From the NCBI GenBank assembly GCA_937981305.1, contig CALJPB010000150.1:1-9683 (forward strand): DNA of 9,683 nucleotides. The letters run 5' to 3'. The notes under the pieces are model-generated. The model had not been told where the DNA came from, made no database searches, and saw only the letters and a program-made list of their open reading frames with translations. Numbering within the stretch: the first letter of the stretch is position 1; every line of letters starts with the position of its first letter. This DNA is from an uncultured Selenomonas sp. (GTDB lineage Bacteria; Bacillota; Negativicutes; Selenomonadales; Selenomonadaceae). Below, in pieces: positions 6,270-9,683 of the stretch. A program made the translations under genes and the position numbers.

Positions 6270-7530
6270 CCCACATTTCAAGCCGTTTTTGCTCGACTGG
6301 GACAGCAAGATTTACTTCCTCGTCGGCGGATATGGATCGTCAAAGTCCTATCACGTTGCGCTCAAGGTCATCCTGAAACTTCTCAGCGAACGCAGGACAG
6401 CACTCGTTGTACGCGAGGTATACGATACCATACGCGACAGTTGCTTTTCACTGTTTCGGGAGATCGTCGAAGATATGGGGCTGGATGACATGATCGCTTT
6501 CAACGCTTCACCGATGCAGATGCGCTTTGCAAACGGGAGCAAGATCGTGTTCAAGGGGGTGGATAAGCCCGCAAAACTCAAGTCCATCAACAACATCAGT
6601 CTCATCTGGGTGGAAGAGTGCAGCGAGCTCAAGTATGCGGGCTTTAAGGAGCTTCTCGGGCGTCTGCGTCATCCGACTCTGCCGTTACATATCATCTTGA
6701 CGACCAATCCCGTGGCGCGGTCGAACTGGACGTATCGGCACTTCTTTGAGAGCCGGGGTCTGGACGACAAAGATTTTTACAGTCGGCGCGTCATGCGTGA
6801 TGACAACATCTACTATCATCACTCCGTTGCCGACGACAATCTCTTCCTGCCGTCGGACTACATCGCGCAGCTCGACGAGATGAAGGACTACGACGCCGAT
6901 CTCTATCGGATCGCACGTCTCGGGCAGTTCGGTGTAAACGGCAGACTCGTCCTGCCGCAGTTCGAGGTGATGACACATGGCGAGGTTATGGCGGCGGTTG
7001 ATGAGATACCTCGCAAATACAAGCTCGTTGGAATGGACTTCGGGTTCGAAACCTCATACAACGCCGTTCTCCGTATGGCAATCGACCATGAGAACAAATG
7101 GCTCTATCTCTACTGGGAGTATTATCGCAACCACATGACGGATGACGAGACGGCAGACGCTCTGGAAGAGTTCGTGCGGACGCGCGAGTGCATCAAGGCG
7201 GATTCGGCAGAGCCAAAGGCGATCCGCTACTACCAGAAGCGCGGCTTCAATATGGTCGCGACGCGCAAAAATAACGGCGGTAGTCGTCACTCGCGCCTCG
7301 ACAATACGCGCAAGATGAAGCGTTTTCGCCGTATTATCTGCTCGGATGCGTGTGTGCACTGCATCGAGGAACTGAAAGAGCTGACGTATGCGACTGACCG
7401 CAACGATGAGATCATCCCTGATGAGTTCAACATCGACGCCCACCTGTTCTCTGCGATGTGGTACGGCTTAGATGATTATGACGTGGTGGATGTAAAGCAC
7501 AAGTTCAGAAAGGAGGACTTCGGACTTTGA
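6247..7530 (+). CDS. Phage terminase large subunit, PBSX family
   Basis: 427 aa from GTG 6247, with AAGGAG (6231-6236) 10 nt upstream. This is the DNA-packaging motor: an N-terminal ATPase drives DNA into the procapsid and a C-terminal RNase H-like nuclease cuts the concatemer. Walker A is GGYGSSKS at residues 27-34 (K33). Walker B is ISLIWVEE, with acidic E123/E124. The coupling motif is LTTNP (151-155). The nuclease domain shows GMDFGFETS (D264), a second acid in the KADSAEP segment (D319) and [12 protein letters not shown] (D397), giving the expected metal-binding acidic residues. Length is normal for the family (about 410-440 aa). The N-terminal pattern [21 protein letters not shown] is typical of PBSX-type TerL. 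It overlaps the small-subunit gene, and its stop TGA overlaps the portal start (TTGA). It appears intact. Confidence 0.95.
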   Translation: MNTAKEINPHFKPFLLDWDSKIYFLVGGYGSSKSYHVALKVILKLLSERRTALVVREVYDTIRDSCFSLFREIVEDMGLDDMIAFNASPMQMRFANGSKIVFKGVDKPAKLKSINNISLIWVEECSELKYAGFKELLGRLRHPTLPLHIILTTNPVARSNWTYRHFFESRGLDDKDFYSRRVMRDDNIYYHHSVADDNLFLPSDYIAQLDEMKDYDADLYRIARLGQFGVNGRLVLPQFEVMTHGEVMAAVDEIPRKYKLVGMDFGFETSYNAVLRMAIDHENKWLYLYWEYYRNHMTDDETADALEEFVRTRECIKADSAEPKAIRYYQKRGFNMVATRKNNGGSRHSRLDNTRKMKRFRRIICSDACVHCIEELKELTYATDRNDEIIPDEFNIDAHLFSAMWYGLDDYDVVDVKHKFRKEDFGL

Positions 7531-8903
7531 GAGTGCAGACAACGAAAGAGACGCTGGACGAAAGCGACATTTCCTCGCTCCTTATGCGTCATACGCAGTA
7601 TTTTCTTCCACGCGTTCAGAAGCTGAAGAACTACTATGAGGGCAAGCATGACATCCTCACGAAGGAGCAGCGCGCCGAAAGTGCCCCGAACAACATGATT
7701 GTTGCGAACTACTGCGAATATATCGCCAATATGAGCACGGGCTTCTTCATCGGGCAGCCTGTTGCATACTCTTCCATCTCGGGCGATGCGGATGCCGTGC
7801 GGGCATTGCAGGATGTTTTCCGTTACAATGACGAAGCGGAGTGCAATCTGCGCCTTGCCGGGGAGGCGGGCATTACAGGAGAGGCCTATGAAGTTCTTTA
7901 TCTGGACGCAGATGCGGCGATTCGATTTTGTCCGCTGCCCGCCGATCAGGTCATTCTTGTGGTGGATGATACGCTTGAGGAGAATCTTATCGCCGCTATT
8001 CGCCGCTATCGGGTCTACGAGATGGATGGAGTCAGCTACAGTGACTATGTGGATGTGTACGATGCGCAGTATGTCATGCATTATTCCTACATCTCGAAAA
8101 AGCTCGAGCGGCGCTGCGAGCCGCAGCCGCATTACTTCGACGGCGTACCCGTCATCGAGTATCCGAACAACGAGGCGCGGCGCGGCGACTTTGAGGGTGT
8201 CATGACGCTCGTGGATGCCTACAACAAGGCACAGAGCCTCACGCTTGACGATATGGAGGACTTTACGGATGCCTATCTCATCCTCAAGGGGATGGGTGGC
8301 ATGAACGGGGAGGACGCAGCGGAACTCCGGCGCAACAAGATGATGACCTTGCAGGAGGGCGGCAGCGCGGAATGGCTCATCAAGAACCTCAATGACACCT
8401 ACATCGAGAACATCAAGACGCGACTGCAAAACGACATTCACAAATTCAGCTCCATTCCCGACATGAGCGACGATGCCTTTGCAGGGAATACCTCCGGCGT
8501 TGCCATCAAGTACAAACTCATCGGACTTGAACAGATCCGCAGCCGCAAGGAACGCTGCTTCAAGAAGAGTTTGCAGCGGCGTATTGAACTGATCGCCGAT
8601 ATGCTCCGCACGAAGAGTAAGGCAGATATTGATTTTCGCGACATCGAGATCACATTTACGGCGAATATCCCCGCCAACAATCAGGAGCAGGCGGACATTG
8701 TAAAGGCCCTCTACGGGCTTGTTTCGCAAAAGCGTCTTTTGTCTCTCCTGCCCTTTGTGACCGACCCTGCCGAGGAACTCGAGGAACTGCGGAGGGAGCA
8801 GGAGCTAGGGGACTATGGAGAACTGACGGGGGCGGGCGCACATGGCGAAGACGAAGGCGACACCGACGGAGAAGTACTGGAAAAAGCGGCAGGAGGAACT
8901 TGA
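7527..8903 (+). CDS. Phage portal protein, SPP1 gp6 type
   Basis: 458 aa from TTG 7527, selected because AGGAGG (7511-7516) lies 10 nt upstream, whereas GTG 7533 is 16 nt away. The start overlaps the terminase stop by four bases. Portal proteins form a dodecameric ring at one capsid vertex through which the terminase pumps DNA. Family signatures are [11 protein letters not shown] (33-43) and the block around [19 protein letters not shown] (56-74), which ends in IGQPVAY. Further matches are [31 protein letters not shown], and a C-terminal crown-type segment ([20 protein letters not shown]). The last ~45 residues become acidic and Gly-rich ([15 protein letters not shown]), as often seen in these portals. 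Length matches the usual 450-500 aa. It overlaps the next gene by 62 bases. A 417-codon open frame runs antisense through the gene, but it is a codon-bias shadow. Confidence 0.94.
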   Translation: MRVQTTKETLDESDISSLLMRHTQYFLPRVQKLKNYYEGKHDILTKEQRAESAPNNMIVANYCEYIANMSTGFFIGQPVAYSSISGDADAVRALQDVFRYNDEAECNLRLAGEAGITGEAYEVLYLDADAAIRFCPLPADQVILVVDDTLEENLIAAIRRYRVYEMDGVSYSDYVDVYDAQYVMHYSYISKKLERRCEPQPHYFDGVPVIEYPNNEARRGDFEGVMTLVDAYNKAQSLTLDDMEDFTDAYLILKGMGGMNGEDAAELRRNKMMTLQEGGSAEWLIKNLNDTYIENIKTRLQNDIHKFSSIPDMSDDAFAGNTSGVAIKYKLIGLEQIRSRKERCFKKSLQRRIELIADMLRTKSKADIDFRDIEITFTANIPANNQEQADIVKALYGLVSQKRLLSLLPFVTDPAEELEELRREQELGDYGELTGAGAHGEDEGDTDGEVLEKAAGGT

Positions 8904-9683
8904 GAAGAAATGGGACAAGAAGAGCCGCACTGAGATCGAGCAGGAGCTAAAGGCGTACTATGAACAGTCCCTTGCCCATATTGAAAAGGACATCAGCGCC
9001 CTTTATCAACGATTCGCAACCGACAACGGAATGGATATGGCGGCGGCGCAGCAGCTCCTCACGGGCAAGGAATATCGCGTGTGGCGCATGGATCTCGATG
9101 AGTACGTCAAGGAGATCAACGCGACGGGGAGCAGCGAGCTACAGCGTGAGCTAAATACGCTCGCCATGCGCAGCCGCATCACACGGCTTGACGCACTGAG
9201 AGCAGGCACACTAAAAGAAATGGCACTTCTCTCTGAGAAGTCCGAGAAGGCAATGAAAAAGTTCCTGAAATCGGGCTATGAGGATTTCTACTATCACGGA
9301 CTCTACGAGATCGGCAAGAAGCGCGGCTTGCAGGGAACTGTGTCCCTCGTGGACGGAGAAAAGCTTGAGCGCATCCTGCGCGTCCCGTGGAGCGGTAAGA
9401 ACTACTCCAAGCGAATTTGGTCGAATAACGCCAAACTCGCAAAGGTCATTCAGCAGAACATCATCGCCGCTGCGCATCGGGGCGTATCCGTGCAGGAGAT
9501 GACGCGTGACGTGCGCCAGCGCATGGGTGTTGGCACGAAAGAGGCGGTGCGGCTCGTCCGTACCGAACTTAACTACGTGCAGAATCAGGCGGCGCTCGAC
9601 TCCATCAAGGATGCGGGCATGACGTACTACCGCTTCATTGCGACGCTCGACAATCGCACGACGCCTATATGCAGGAGCAAGGA
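8842..9683 (+). CDS. Head morphogenesis protein, MuF/SPP1 gp7 type (3' end outside window)
   Basis: At least 280 codons are open from ATG 8842 to the window edge. The start is the first ATG after a stop at 8824-8826; no strong ribosome site is seen, so it is probably coupled to the portal, inside which it begins. The N-terminus ([20 protein letters not shown]) and the following helical, charged region fit the MuF (Phage_Mu_F) family, minor capsid proteins present in few copies per head and linked to portal and DNA entry. The family's conserved C-terminal core is present: RTELNYVQNQAALDSI (240-255), then FIATLDNRTTPICRS (265-279) with C277. The window cuts the protein just after this motif. 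In some phages the MuF protein is fused to a C-terminal toxin or enzyme domain; the missing 3' sequence prevents deciding that here. Position directly after the portal agrees with the assignment. Confidence 0.9.
   Translation, partial: MAKTKATPTEKYWKKRQEELEKKWDKKSRTEIEQELKAYYEQSLAHIEKDISALYQRFATDNGMDMAAAQQLLTGKEYRVWRMDLDEYVKEINATGSSELQRELNTLAMRSRITRLDALRAGTLKEMALLSEKSEKAMKKFLKSGYEDFYYHGLYEIGKKRGLQGTVSLVDGEKLERILRVPWSGKNYSKRIWSNNAKLAKVIQQNIIAAAHRGVSVQEMTRDVRQRMGVGTKEAVRLVRTELNYVQNQAALDSIKDAGMTYYRFIATLDNRTTPICRSK

Noticed and set aside
7476..8729. 417-codon open frame on the minus strand across the portal gene
   Set aside because: It is antisense to a clearly recognised portal gene, has no family motif, and is explained by high-GC third positions. 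Shorter minus-strand frames across the recombinases and terminase were dismissed for the same reason.

Overview
The window is prophage DNA from a low- to mid-GC Gram-positive-type bacterium (Bacillota). Supporting this are strong Shine-Dalgarno sites, frequent GTG/TTG starts, a Clostridia/Negativicutes-style integration module and SPP1/PBSX-type packaging genes. A Selenomonas-like (Negativicutes) host is my guess only; nothing here fixes the genus. All supported genes lie on the + strand.

Layout. (1) Positions 1-218 carry the C-terminal end of a phage holin, closed by a strong Rho-independent terminator (235-272). (2) Positions 352-4321 are a tightly coupled integration operon. It holds a small HTH/zinc-ribbon protein, a small SHOCT-like helical protein, and two paralogous large serine recombinases. 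Every junction overlaps, and a terminator follows at 4332-4359. (3) Positions 4435-5361 hold a DUF4268-type putative PD-(D/E)XK nuclease-fold protein with its own candidate promoter, the layout of an independently expressed cargo gene. (4) Positions 5362-5625 are mostly non-coding, with a hairpin, an 11-bp direct repeat, a 13-bp palindrome and one possible 38-codon ORF. (5) Positions 5572-5778 hold only the C-terminal SAM-binding end of a beta-class DNA methyltransferase, a 5'-truncated remnant. (6) From 5817 to the end is a phage packaging/head operon: putative small terminase, PBSX-family large terminase, SPP1 gp6-type portal, and a MuF/SPP1 gp7-type head protein cut by the window edge.

How the parts relate. 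A lysis gene followed by serine recombinases is the usual right end of one class of Bacillota prophage. A methyltransferase followed by terminase is the usual start of the late region of another. The two are joined here without any early or lysogeny genes between them, and the methyltransferase lacks its 5' part exactly at the join. The simplest reading is that a serine-recombinase prophage, whose right end carries the DUF4268 gene as cargo, inserted into the methyltransferase gene of a resident prophage. Deletion or recombination between two neighbouring prophages would look similar. No tRNA, rRNA, CRISPR array or IS transposase was seen.
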